Shown here piece after piece: positions 35,796-46,870 of a stretch of DNA of 64,000 nt. Within the stretch, counting starts at the first letter, position 1. Each line of letters starts with the position of its first letter. The notes under the pieces were generated by a model. That model saw only the letters and a program-made list of their open reading frames with translations, was not told where the DNA came from and ran no database searches. The DNA comes from Hydractinia symbiolongicarpus (lineage: Eukaryota; Cnidaria; Hydrozoa; Anthoathecata; Hydractiniidae), in contig NC_079884.1 of NCBI RefSeq assembly GCF_029227915.1, positions 23,126,001-23,190,000 on the forward strand, written 5' to 3'. The position numbers were made by a program, and so were the translations under genes.

Positions 35796-38700
35796 CTGCA
35801 ATTATAATTTTCAAAAGAGTTCGTGCAAAATAGATTACTAAAATTGACCTTGCAACCTATTGTGATTAAACAATCGATTGCGTGGGGTCATTGTTTATCA
35901 GTGAGGCAATTATTTTCTTAAAGAAACAAAAGCTATCGCAATGTTATTGTTCTGTGTAACTATTCATGCAAGTTTTGCGTCTGCGGTAGATTACATTCAG
36001 ACTACTGCAGTCTCAGGAGTCCCCAAAATTTATTTCGAGGGCTGCCATCGCACACTACAAAATGGATTTTATAGGTTGATTTTGAAAACTCAATATTTAT
36101 TTTTCAGGCATGCGATTAATCACAGGCCTGACTGTTTAGGCATGTGCCAAGGCGTGTGCGTGCGATCGCACGCCTCTCCTGAAAAAGACTGTAAAGGGCA
36201 CGGCTAACATACTTTTGGAGGTCTGAGCATTGTACCATGTCCACAATACTTTTTGATGTAAGAGATCAATGACAGGAAATTATCCAGATGATTTTTGAAG
36301 CAAACTTGTAAATGAACTTGAAATATATAAAGGCTGAAAGGGCTGCAAGTTTACATTAAAAAGTGAAGAATGAGATTTGGCTGTGATATAGGATTTTTTG
36401 GAAAATAACTTAACTTGTCTGACCGACCAACTTACTTTTGTAGCCAGAAATAATGCTATCCAACCATATTTTGCAAGGATAATATTTTATACAAGGCTGT
36501 GAATGTTTGTATACAGACACTGGTTGTTGAAGGTTAAAAAAGCAGAATTATATGGGCAAAATTTTATTATATTATAATTTATATACACAGATTTTTCTAG
36601 TTTCTACTTAAGAAAAAATATAGGGTTTTATTCCACGGATATGTGGTGTGAGGGTGAGCTAAAGCAATATTTTAAATTAGATTTGTGCTTTTCGTCAAGT
36701 AATTCCTCCACTTTTCAGAACTCCCCTGAATTACTCCTGAAATGCAAATCAATGTTTTCTATTTTGTTGATTTGGCAACAAAAAACAACCCTTAAAGTAA
36801 ACAGGTGATGTAACAACAATCAAATTGTATCAAATAAACTTAATGCCAAAATATTTTAACAAAGTTTGCTTTTGATAACTTTATATCTGCAATATTATGT
36901 TTGATATTATATGCATAATTTTTGAGAAGTTGTAATGTCCTGGTGTTACTATAAACTCCTGCCACTATGGAATTGCTTTATTACAAACATAACATTAAGG
37001 TTTCTTTTCTTATGTTTAGAATTGAGACAGACTTTTTGGGGCAAAAGAGTCATGCAACTTTTTTAGCGTATTTGTTGATTTTTTACTCAAAACAGTGCAT
37101 TTCTGCTATTTCCCCAGCATTGTCTATTCAATCATTAAAAAAGAGTGCACTTTACAGGCCCGGTCGGGAAAATGTACCCCCGCGAGCGCTACATCGCTCA
37201 CGTATATTAATCTGCATGAGCGATCCACGTGCGATTACAAAAGCTCGTGCAAATTAGTTTGCGTGAGTGGTCAATGAAACATAAAAGTTACGACATGCAC
37301 ATGCTTGATCTGTAAAATAAAACTAAAAATAATCCAGTCGTCGCTGATCAAAAATATCTACAAAAAGGCTCGATCGAGCCCTTAAAATTAGAATTTTTTT
37401 ACAACTGATTTGCGTCGGCATTGTGTCGGCAATATTTTTTTGTAGTGAAATTGTTCAGCTGGCAATATTTTTCGTCATTCACCTTTTATCAGGGCTAGAC
37501 CTCTTATTCGATGCACTGATCTCCTAAGACGATGACAAATGAAAATGGAGTGCAAGTCTTATTGACATACCTTCTGGATGGTGAACTTCGTTAGGTTAAT
37601 AGTTCACTAGGGCATCATTAGGCATCATTAGGTTGTATATCGCAGAAGTCGCCGGTGACATGCTTCGAAAATGCTTGCCAGCAGTACAGTTTAACATGAA
37701 GAAAAACTGTACAGGAGACTCAATTGTTAGAGTCTTTGCACAACATCTTTCCTCACAAAACCGAGGGTAGGTCTGACTTATTGCCTGCTGTGTCGTGTGG
37801 GAGAAAGAACTTCTGGACTTCTTTTTAATACATTATACAATTTTTTTATTATTATTACGAATCGAATAGAACGCGAAGATGTGTTGGCAGATTTGCTATA
37901 TTTTTAAAACTTTATTCCACATGTTTTTTCTTTGGTATTACATCACGAGAACATTCGTCTGAAAGCTGTATTAAAGTACAGGGCACCTAACCTCTCCCAT
38001 GTTCTGGTTATATTTAACTTGCATGGGTGCACACTTTTCTCGCAGTATTCTCTGTGACGATGAAGGCCGGGATGACTTGTGGCATGGTTCCAAATGGTCT
38101 TCCGTCTTTCGTTCGAGTCTCAGTGTAATGCACCAGCCAACCATAAGAGTGTCAGCATGAATAAAAGGGGCCGACCTTAATGTTCTCTTTAGCTCATGTT
38201 ATTCACAATAACACGATTGTTATTCACAAGCTTTGCGTTTTTGGTGGTGTTTATTTAGTAGATTCTCTTAAAATGTGAGAAAAATATATGGTAGGATCTC
38301 TAGAAAATTCTGATAAATTCTCTTACGTGAGCGATAAATTGCTCGCGTAAATTTATTGCGCGTGTGTGGGCGTGTGCGCGTGCGATCGCACTAGTCTCCT
38401 GACCAGGCCTGACTTTACGTTAATTTCTCCATGATAAATGTACCATTTTTTTCATTTGTTTGTTTGAATATATTGTTGTTTTTGTGTAAGCTTTAAAAAT
38501 TTGGTTCCATTCAATGTATTTCTTATATAAATGGTCCTTTTTACTTCCGTTTTTAAAAAAAAATAGCTAAGGCTATTTTCCACTATAAGAAAATTTTCAG
38601 CACAATTGAACGAACAGGAACAGAAAAGCTTCTGAGCATGTGTACTTAATCTTTATACCATGTGAGTGGAAAATTTTCTTTTTCGTTCCGTTTGGGTAAA

Positions 38701-38821
38701 AGTAATCGAGTTTTCTTAGTGTTCTATGTTGAGATAATTGACAGGTAGAAAATTCATTGAACCATTAAAATTATTTAATTTTGTGAGAATTCTACAATTT
38801 TTCTATTGTATTGAAATACAT
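35796..38821. other. 3-kb intergenic region, no gene seen
   Basis: Two stretches (36120-36185 and 38350-38412) share 'gtgcgatcgcac' and 'caggcctgac' blocks and may be ends of one old element. No coding sequence supported. Confidence 0.4.
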
Positions 38822-39219
38822 TAAGTGGATAAAATTTGGCAAGTATTTTCAAATGACCAAAATGGAATATTTGGCGGGGATTTAATTTAGTGAATGATAA
38901 ATTTTAAAGAATTTGGCGAGGATTTAATTTGGAGAATACAAAAATATATATATTTTGGCGGGGATTTATTTTGGCAAATGACACAAAGTAATGAATTTTT
39001 ATGTTTTTGAAATGTTTTATAAAAAATAAGAATAAACGTATATATATAAACACAAGATTTGTTATAAAGTTAAAAATTCTATTCTTTATCATCGTCAATA
39101 AAAAAAAAAGTTTGTTTTTATGGGAGTAAAAGATTTGTCTTTTCTTAATTAAAAAAAACGTATTTTCTTTTTTAAATCAAATTCGCCAAATTTAATCCTC
39201 GCCAAAATTTATCCACTTA
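38822..39219. mobile_element. 398-bp MITE with internal 42-bp repeats
   Basis: Left end TAAGTGGATAAAATTTGGC and right end inverse (GCCAAAATTTATCCACTTA). The left half contains three 'ttggcg(g/a)ggattta(a/t)ttt' units at 42-bp spacing (38870, 38912, 38954), and the right half an inverted copy. It lies about 290 bp upstream of the F-box gene. Confidence 0.6.
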
Positions 39220-39493
39220 GGGTATGTGCAATAATATGAAGTGGAAATTCATTGCTAGCAGAATATTTTATATTTTGTTCTTTTCCCTTCTGTTCTGCGG
39301 AAAATTTTCATGAAGTGGAAAACAGCATTTTAGGGAAACAAAACCTGTATGCCAAATGCATGAATTTACAGGTTGAGCATGGCGTTGTGTCCATAACATA
39401 GTGTAAATTTTTCCTTTTCAATAGGGTGGGAATGTATGAACAAATGAAATTACTTTATTGGTTTATTATCGCATATTGTTTATTTTAGAAAAC

Positions 39494-39502
39494 ATGAAGT
39501 GA
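39494..39502 (+). promoter_or_regulatory. minimal upstream ORF (ATG AAG TGA) before FBXL12-like start
   Basis: A 3-codon uORF ends 9 nt before the main ATG at 39512, just after an acceptor-like TTTATTTTAG. If it is in the mature 5' UTR it would be expected to lower initiation at the main start. Purely positional evidence. Confidence 0.4.
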
Positions 39503-39511
39503 ACGCCAGTC

Positions 39512-40567
39512 ATGTCCAACAAAAAACGCAAATCAGAAATTGGAATCTCCATTTTAGAACACAACAGCAATTGTAAATTGCTTTCTTTTCCTGATCACAT
39601 TCTGCTGCATATATTTCAATACCTTGACACTGTGTCGCTTGTCAAGTTGGCGTTAGTATCAAAAAGATGTTATCATGTCACTGCAGACGCAAGTCTCACC
39701 AAGTTCATAGATCTTCGATCGCACCCGCTCTGCTTAAGAAATCTTTGGAAAGTTCTCAACAGAAGACTGGCTGCTGCAACATTGTCATTCAATGTCCGTG
39801 GTATCACACAAGTTCATTCTGTGATGGAAAAACTTACTGTTCCATTTTTAAACCGCCTGAGTGATAAATGTCCGTGCTTGAACTCTCTTAGTCTAGAGCG
39901 CTTCGATTTGAGGGAGGTGCCGTTAACTGCACTTAATCAAAATCTCACAAGTCTTTCTCTAAAGGAGTCAATGCTGTCCATGGGTTGGTTCGATGATTTA
40001 AAGAATGGATATTCTATGCCGAATTTGAAACATTTAAACTTGCATTCATGTAGTAAAATTTCCAACAACGATCTTCAAACGGTTTCAAATTTGCAGAACG
40101 TCGAAACACTGATTCTTTGCAACTGTTTCCGAATTTCTGCAAGAGGTATTCCAAACATACAAGCTCATATGAAGAAGCTGACCCACGTGGATTTTTCTGG
40201 CTGTCCAGGTATAAACAACGTTGCGCTGCACTATATGGGCAAGTTACCTTTGAAACACCTTGCATTGCGGTTTTGTCACTTGATAACTACGCATGGAATT
40301 AAACTGCTATTTTCGCTGCATGTTGGTGATACACTGAAAGTGTTAGATATTTATAGCTGTCACGAAGTTACAGACGATGCATTGGACATTATAGCCGCTA
40401 ATGCAACGTGTTTGCATAGATTGGACCTTAGCAGATGCAACAAGTTAACCGTAGATAAAGTAGGCGATTTAAAACAGAACCTTCCAAAGTGTCATGTGTT
40501 TTTTGAGTTAGTGACTGAAACATCAGAATGTACTGAAACGAATTTTCAAGCATGTGCCAGAATGTAA
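39512..40567 (+). CDS. FBXL12: F-box/LRR protein, FBXL12-like
   Basis: A single-exon 351-aa protein. An F-box is at about 23-68 (FPDHILLHIFQYLDTVSLVK), which would bind SKP1 in an SCF ubiquitin ligase. Leucine-rich repeats of the cysteine-containing type follow (about 110-320; LKHLNLHSCSKISNNDL and similar), forming the substrate-binding arc. The segment CPCLNSLSLERFDLREVPLTAL and the end NLPKCHVF align in my memory with vertebrate FBXL12 (about 326 aa), so orthology is likely but not proven; AMN1 or another FBXL is the alternative. The start at 39512 is preferred because the frame opens here and the F-box follows directly. Confidence 0.75.
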   Translation: MSNKKRKSEIGISILEHNSNCKLLSFPDHILLHIFQYLDTVSLVKLALVSKRCYHVTADASLTKFIDLRSHPLCLRNLWKVLNRRLAAATLSFNVRGITQVHSVMEKLTVPFLNRLSDKCPCLNSLSLERFDLREVPLTALNQNLTSLSLKESMLSMGWFDDLKNGYSMPNLKHLNLHSCSKISNNDLQTVSNLQNVETLILCNCFRISARGIPNIQAHMKKLTHVDFSGCPGINNVALHYMGKLPLKHLALRFCHLITTHGIKLLFSLHVGDTLKVLDIYSCHEVTDDALDIIAANATCLHRLDLSRCNKLTVDKVGDLKQNLPKCHVFFELVTETSECTETNFQACARM

Positions 40568-40903
40568 GTGTTTCCCTTTATAGATATCAGTTTTGATTTG
40601 CAATTACTTTAATGTACAGAAACTTTCACTAATGGCAACACAAAATTTGATGCTCTTGAGAAATTTCGCCAACATTGACTTATAAAAATCACCAAAATTT
40701 TAGCTAGGATTAGTTCAATCCTAACCATTGACTATATCTTTTATGCGAACATTCACATTTGCGAATTGAATGCTCTTTGTAAATTTCGCAGTGTGTGAAC
40801 ATTTTTTTATAAGAACATTGCTAAGTGGTAATAATTAGATCCTGACAAATAGTAAAACCATTCTATTTCGCATTAATTTTCGCGCAGTAACAATGTAACC
40901 ATA

Positions 40904-40945
40904 CTAGTCCGTGGCCTGTTGATAAATCCACAGGTTTGCTCGTCT
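40904..40945 (-). mobile_element. Helitron-like 3' end
   Basis: Minus strand: 'gacgagcaaacctgtggattt..' hairpin region followed by GGACTAG and T, as in the 6384-6484 family. Confidence 0.4.
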
Positions 40946-41506
40946 TTTACATGCTGCATTTCTTGTTTCTCGCTTTTGCAAAACCATTTTGCGCAGAAAC
41001 AGACAAAATACGAATTAATTTTGGCGCAAATTCTAATTCCTCTACAAGTAACAAGGAAAAAATATTAAAACCAAAATAAAATGTGGACACGATTTCTTTA
41101 TGCAAACTGCAGAACCAATTATATATACATAATTATATTTATATATGCTTGCAAATGGTAAGACTTTTGTCCGTAAATACAATGTTAATAAAATAGCTTT
41201 GTCTCTACGGATTAACAAGCTCTCCTTCAGTTCTAAACTAAAATTAGTATCTACGGTGGAGGGTATACTACCGGACTGGGCGTATCAATTTTCGTGCAAA
41301 ACATATTGCGTGTATTTTTTGTGCTAAATTTTGCAAACTGTTATGCTGTAAAAGATAATACCTATATTCTGTCTGTGACCCACCCGGTTTCATACTGAAG
41401 GACGCACAAAATATTTACATGTACAAAGTAGCAAATGCGATGTATTTTCTATGATTTGGCTGAGATCCCTGCAAATCACTACTTTATGCACGTAAGGAAA
41501 TATTTC

Positions 41507-41535
41507 AGTGGGTTTTTCCACAGGTCAACAACTAG
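41507..41535 (+). mobile_element. Helitron-like 3' end
   Basis: Hairpin-like 'gtgggtttttccac', then AGGTCAACAACTAG followed by T; same family as 6384-6484. Confidence 0.4.
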
Positions 41536-41720
41536 TCTCTATAACGATAGCCATACTCTCTTTGTGATAAAGAATAAAGAATATGCCGGAATAGCTATGT
41601 GCGAAATATCCTACGTAACACAAATTTGACAATATTTTTAGCGAGCCAGAAAAAAGGTGAAATTAAACGAGCACAGTGTGATGTTTGATTGATATTATTT
41701 TCTGTTCTGGATGTAGGGTT

Positions 41721-42123
41721 TCAAAGATAGAGATAATATGAGAGCGCTGCATTCGATTCCCGACCTTTCAAAAGCGGTAAAAAACTTGACAATGCCGATC
41801 TTGACGTATTTAGGGCAGAACATTCATTCGTTGTATTTTTCATCAAATATACAAAATACTCTGACACTGTATTTACAGTTGCGTAAAAGGGATCCAAGTC
41901 CCTTTCATTACAGTACTGAATAAATCGTTCAATACACAGTGCGTATTGTTTTTTGCATTCCATTACTCAATCCTTTAATGATGACATCAACCGCCTCTTC
42001 TGAAATATTTCGCATTTCAAGGGATTTCCTGGCAGCTGGCATGCCTGTAATTTCATTTTGGAAACAACGGATGCGTTGCCTGTGGTTGTGACGGTTAATT
42101 TAACAGCTTCTGAGACCTGTTGT
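41721..42123 (-). pseudogene. DIRS-type retroelement, 3' part: RNase H end and tyrosine-recombinase N-terminus
   Basis: Minus strand from 42123: KLQACQLPGNPLKCEIF (end of the RT/RNase H polyprotein type region), then in shifted frames SLEMRNISEEAVDVIIKG and KQYALCIERFIQYCNERDLD...ALNTSRSALSSFLPLL, the SAM-like N-terminal domain of a tyrosine recombinase of the DIRS/Ngaro kind. Two frameshifts are present and the catalytic domain is missing. The other half of the element lies beyond the Kolobok insertion, at 46466-46870. Confidence 0.65.
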
Positions 42124-42414
42124 TTAAAGGGGCACTCCAGTGAAAAAAAAATATTTGAAAAAAATGTTATTTTTATAAGACAATACATAAATATGTCAAA
42201 ATAAACCTTTTACAATCGTTAAAAATCTTTATTTATACCTTAATCGCGTCCGTAAACATCTTCAATTTCAAATAAATTTGCAAGGTCGCGTAAAGTCGAG
42301 AGGACTAGGTCCGAATAAATTAGCATACGTCACATCGTGCAAAAAGTCCGTGAGCTCAGCAGCACGCCTTCTAAAAGTTTTGTTTACTTACTGTTTACAT
42401 TGTTCGTTGATAAG

Positions 42415-43460
42415 ATGTCTTGTAATAATGACGAAGAATATAACTTAGAAAGCTCAGAATCGGATAATTCTCTTCATGAAAAAGACTTTACAAAGCTACA
42501 GCCATACGAATTTGAACCTCTTGTGTCTGACGAGGAAGAAGTTAGTAACGGTGTAGAAAATGACGAGGTTTCTTTTACTGATGCAGAGCCACGTACGGGT
42601 AATGCAAATTGGTGTGAATGTGGAAATTGTAGAGCAATGGAAACCGATACTGAAAGCGTGTGCTGTGTCGAGTCAAACGAAATTCCTGATGAGTTTTTCC
42701 AAGGTAGGTAGGATATATACTGCAAATATAATTTTTTTCTAAGCGAAATTTTCCTTTTTAAACAAATAAAAAATATATTTCATCGCTTTTCTTTTACATT
42801 CTTTTCGTCAAAAACTTTATCTTTTGCTTCAATAAAATAATCTTTCATCACTTTTTTTTTACTTCACAAGCCAATTTATTTTTATTTCACGGTTCAACAA
42901 TCTAATTCCTCCGCATGCGCTTTTTTTTGCACACAAATGCAAAGAAATCTTATGTAATGTTACATTTTCTCCGTGATGGAGAACATTGAAATGCGTGATC
43001 GAAAGATCGAATAAGGTTCGTGTGGAAATGATAAGTTAGTAAAACGGGGGTATAAATATTGTATAATTGAAAAGCACTCTTATCATAGGTCATAAATGCG
43101 TTACAGAAGCTGCTGATTTTCAAGTGGTTGTTTTGACAAAAGCTGTTTTAGAAACTGCGTTATCTGCATTGCATGATTTGAGAGGAGACACTTTAGAATT
43201 AAAAAATGAGTAAGTAGCTCAACCTCGTTTCCAAGCCCTTCTTTTGTCCGAGAAAAAGAAGGTAAAAAACTGACAATAATGCCTCCCTTATTTTTCTATA
43301 TAGATCTTATCGTTACGCTGGTTATAAACAGTTCACTTGGTGGATACACAGTCGATTGGGAAAAGGGGTGAGAAGAGTGATTCCTTCTTGTGTAGTATGG
43401 GCAATTCGAAGAAAATATCCGGCAGAAGATGAAAAATATGTTTTATTCAAAGAAAGTTGA
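42415..43460 (+). CDS. P2X7 C-terminal ('ballast') domain-like protein, second gene of the Kolobok element
   Basis: Three exons by GT..AG borders: 42415-42703, 43089-43209, 43304-43460, giving 188 aa with phases that match. An acidic N-terminus (about 1-70) is followed by NWCECGNCRAM and SVCC, then HKCVTE, and at the end YRYAGYKQFTWW and VIPSCVVWAIRRKYP. This is the cysteine and RY/IPSCxxxxIRxxFP pattern of the cytoplasmic ballast domain of vertebrate P2X7, known to bind two zinc ions and guanine nucleotide. There is no channel part and no signal peptide, so it is a free soluble, probably zinc-binding protein. It lies within the transposon and converges on the transposase with 23 bp between stops. 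Its role in transposition is unknown; DNA or RNA binding is only a guess. Confidence 0.75.
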
Positions 43461-43483
43461 ATAAAAATAAAAAAATAAAAAAG

Positions 43484-46151
43484 TCACGTTTTAAATCTTG
43501 TCCTGATGGCTTTAATGGCATCGCTTTTGTCGGGTTTTTCAACCTCTGTTATTCTTTCAGCAATTTCTCCTGTTTGTGGTAACTTATCTTTTTCGTTGTC
43601 GATTGGTTCCAAAGTAGCCGTCATTAATTCTGCTAAATACGCCTTTTCTTTCTTCTCGGTAATTTTTTTTACGACCCAGGATTGTGTTACTCGTGAAAAG
43701 ACTTGTTTATAGCGGAGTACTCCTTTTTTGGTAACAGCCTGTTCACAATTAGTCCCCGAGTTAAAATCAAGGACAGCCAGCTGCGTGCGCGCGATCATAC
43801 CTTCCATGCTGAAATGAATACGTTTCGGGCAATATTTGGTAAGCAAAGAATGGAATACCTCTAGGCTTCCCGTATGGCAAAAGTGCGCCAAATAGTTCAT
43901 GTCGGCAAGAGTTTTTTTATTTTGCACAATAGTCTCCACTGCTTCATATGCAGGTGAATTCAACTTTAACCATTTGCGTTGCTGGTCTAATGTGGGGTGC
44001 GCACATTCATGGAAATATTCATTGCCTTGCCAAGAGTGGATTCCACGAATATGATAAAGAATGCTAAGCCACCTTTCACGTAAAACGTTTTCATTTTTGT
44101 CGCATGAAGCGCAGCACCACCATAAATGATTTATAATGGATTTGATCCAAGGTATCAGCTCAAGACATTCTTTGCGCTTCGCAGCAGCAGTCAAGCTTTT
44201 TTTCAAGCTTTTTCCAAAGTGCCAAACGTCGAACTGGTGGTTTATCTCAGGATGTTCTTTCTTCATGAATGCGCGGATTTGAACATGGCGATCTGTTGTT
44301 AATGCTGAAACTGTCACTTTGTGGTCACGCAGCTTATTTAGTAGCGTTACTAATCCCCACTTCTCCATTCGACTAGAATTCCCTGCAGTTCTAACATGAA
44401 CAACTTGAAAGTCGATGATTTTATTGATGTCTACGCTCATTAGAGTGTACGTACCATACTTTGCACTGTAACCTGGAGAGTCACTTCGCCCATCACCAAT
44501 CAAATTCCCTTCTTTCGCAGCGCACTCAGAATAAATGTTATTTCGATATTTTTTATAAAAAGTGTTTAATTTTGGAAAAAGAACGGACCTTTGAATATCA
44601 TAGAAGGTGGACTTAGAGATAAACTGAAGCCTCAAAATACTCATCATTTCGGCAATGCGGGCGTATGTGTTTCCGGAATACAATATGGCTGCAGAAAGTA
44701 ATAAGTTCCCTGCTGCTCTTCCATTTACGATAGGTTGAGACTGCCAGCTGAAAACATGTTTATTTGGACAAATACTAGTAACAATGATAAGAGTTCCACG
44801 TTTTACCACACGAGTAATGCACGTTTTTTGTAAACACGTGAAACAAACTTGAAATAATGTCAACAGACAAGACCAGAAAACAAGAAATTGTGCGTCGCTT
44901 TTGAGCCCTGGGTTACATTCAGCAGTGTCAAAAGACTCTTCTTCGCTGATATTTTCATCATAACTGTCGTCGATGTGAATTTGTAATTGCGGTGAGTATA
45001 AAGAATCATCAGAAGGGCACTCATCACCAGAGACGATATCATGATCACTTTCCATATTTGCATTCAGCAAGAATGTCACGTCAGCTTGCGGAGGAAAGGA
45101 TAGGTCGGTGTTAGTAGACTTACATCGTCCGTGCGGAAGAGTAAATTTCACTTTTAAAACATCCTTCGTTGGTTGTATCTCAGGATGAATTGCCTCTAAG
45201 GGATCATCACATTGTGTTCTAACGGACCTGGTAAAAGTATTGGCACCAACCGATTTCTCTACCGTTTCCACAATTGCACTAACGCCTTGTTCCTTAACCA
45301 ATGAAATTATTTCTTGTTCAGCGTATACTTCAAGGTCAACATCATCCTCCACACTTAAAGCCTTTGCAACACACTAGAAAAAAAATGATCAGAATAACTT
45401 CCAAGAAAAAAGACAGGCACAACTCACATTTTGGCAATAGCATAAATTTTAAAAACACACTTGTTTTTTAGCGAAAGTTTCCAATCTTTTTGATGTCGAT
45501 TCTCTTGAATTTTCAGGCTTACTAAAAGAAAAAATTGTTGGAACAGCATCCTCGGTCAGCTGTCTCTTTCTTTTGATACCAGTAAGTTCAGCCTAAATAA
45601 ACAAAGATTAGAAGTAGCGCCGATGAAATGATGCTAATAAAATGGGCACATTTACCCCCTGAAAATATTCGGCAGGTCCTTCCATCAAAAAGCTTCTTTT
45701 TTGAAAAACAAAGAATAGAAACTTACGAGCGCTACGAAAGATACATGTCTAACTAGATAACTTTGTATTGGAAATTGGTATAATGTTCTTTTATAATATA
45801 AATATGTAGAAAACGTTATTTGGTTGTGTTGTGGATATAAGTACAAATAATGAAATGAAGAAGAAATGAGAAACTTTGATCGCGTTGACTAGCTAAAATG
45901 GCATTTTTACGAAGTGGCAATATTTTAATATGGAAGATTATTACCTGGAGATCCCTTTTAAAAGAACTATCTGTGAAGTGCGACGAACAAATATAAAAAC
46001 TTCGATCGCTTGGTAGATCACCTGTACGACGTATTTTGTTTAGCCATTTTTGTCTGAGTTCTTTCTTTTTCACAGACGGGATTCTGTGAAAACTGACTTC
46101 TTTACACTTTTCTGATCGATTGGTACATCCAAACGCAGAGCAACTAACCAT
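43484..46151 (-). CDS. Kolobok transposase with N-terminal THAP zinc finger
   Basis: Three exons: 46151-45945, 45592-45461, 45373-43484, all phase 0, giving about 742 aa. The THAP domain is residues 1-69 with C4, C9, C55 and H58 of the C2CH motif, and gives sequence-specific DNA binding. A short basic linker with DAVPTIFSF follows, then an acidic region and the catalytic RNase H-like domain with GDGRSDSPG (about 406-414), TDRHVQIRAF, DVWHFGKSLKK and CHTGSLEVFHS; acidic residues in these motifs are the likely catalytic set. No stop or frameshift is seen. It should cut at the AGGGG termini and reinsert at TTAA. Confidence 0.8.
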
Positions 46152-46465
46152 TTTTTAAAGATTTAAACGTAATTTACATACAAAAAGCGATTTAAATGTA
46201 AGCCAGAGGTCTTAACATGAACGTTCTCTGCGCTCGCTTAAACTTTCTGCACGATGTGATGTCATTGTTTATAATCGGGTCCAGTCCTAAATGAAATCGC
46301 GCCTGTCTGTTTTTTTATAAGAAAAAAATTGAATATGCGAAGGCTAGTACAACGATTTTAAATAAGGAAAACAAGTGAAGTAAGTTTTTTTTGATTTCTT
46401 ATGCTTTTCTGAGTACGTATAAAACAAAAAAGAAAAAAGTGATTTTTACTGGAGTTCCCCTTTAA

Positions 46466-46870
46466 GATAAAAGGTACATCCTATAAGCATACGAATCATT
46501 ACTGAGAGCCATACCTGATTGGGCCAATTTATAACAGGATGGGGCAAGAGGTTTGGTATAATTACCAAACCCTTTGCACCATCCTGTTGAATTCATTGTA
46601 GCACTTTGCTAAAAATTGCAAAAGGTGGAAATGCATATATTGGTGACCATTTTCTCCAGTCTAATAGTGTAAGAGCATTTACTTTTAATGCCTCCGGATC
46701 TGATTCGTAAGAAACAAAAGGTTTTAGTTGGTAATTTATGCGACTTGCAAATAAATCAATTTTAGGCTTGTATTAATTGTTTCACATACTTTTTTAAATG
46801 TGGTTTCATTTAGCATTCATTCCTTATTGTTTACACCTCTCCTTGATTCCATATCAGCCAGGAATGCAAG
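46466..46870 (-). pseudogene. DIRS-type retroelement, RNase H region
   Basis: Minus strand: decayed VCETINT followed by LFASRINYQLKPFVSY, DPEA and YAFPPF, then INWPNQVWLSVMIRMLIG. These are the RNase H-end motifs of DIRS-like elements (D-L-F-A-S-R, FPPF). Internal stops and frameshifts are present. Removing the Kolobok insertion and one TTAA copy makes the frame run into 42123. Confidence 0.65.

Larger units (their letters stand above)
40568..41720. other. intergenic, with Helitron-like ends
   Basis: No gene supported. Helitron-like 3' ends are at 40904-40945 (minus) and 41507-41535 (plus). Confidence 0.45.
42128..46461. mobile_element. complete Kolobok DNA transposon, 4334 bp
   Basis: The ends are AGGGGCACTCCAGTGAAAAA and, inverted, AGGGGAACTCCAGTAAAAAT, with TTAA on both sides (42124-42127 and 46462-46465). 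TTAA duplication plus a THAP-bearing transposase are diagnostic of the Kolobok superfamily. It carries two convergent genes, a transposase on the minus strand and a P2X7-ballast-like gene on the plus strand. Both reconstructed frames are open throughout, so the copy may be recent and autonomous. Confidence 0.85.

Noticed and set aside
35941-36207. 88-codon ORF with a signal-peptide-like start
   Set aside because: No family, no splice context and it runs into a repeated 'gtgcgatcgcac' block.
36120-38412. 2.3-kb element bounded by 'caggcctgac' blocks
   Set aside because: Similarity between the two ends is patchy and no target duplication is visible.
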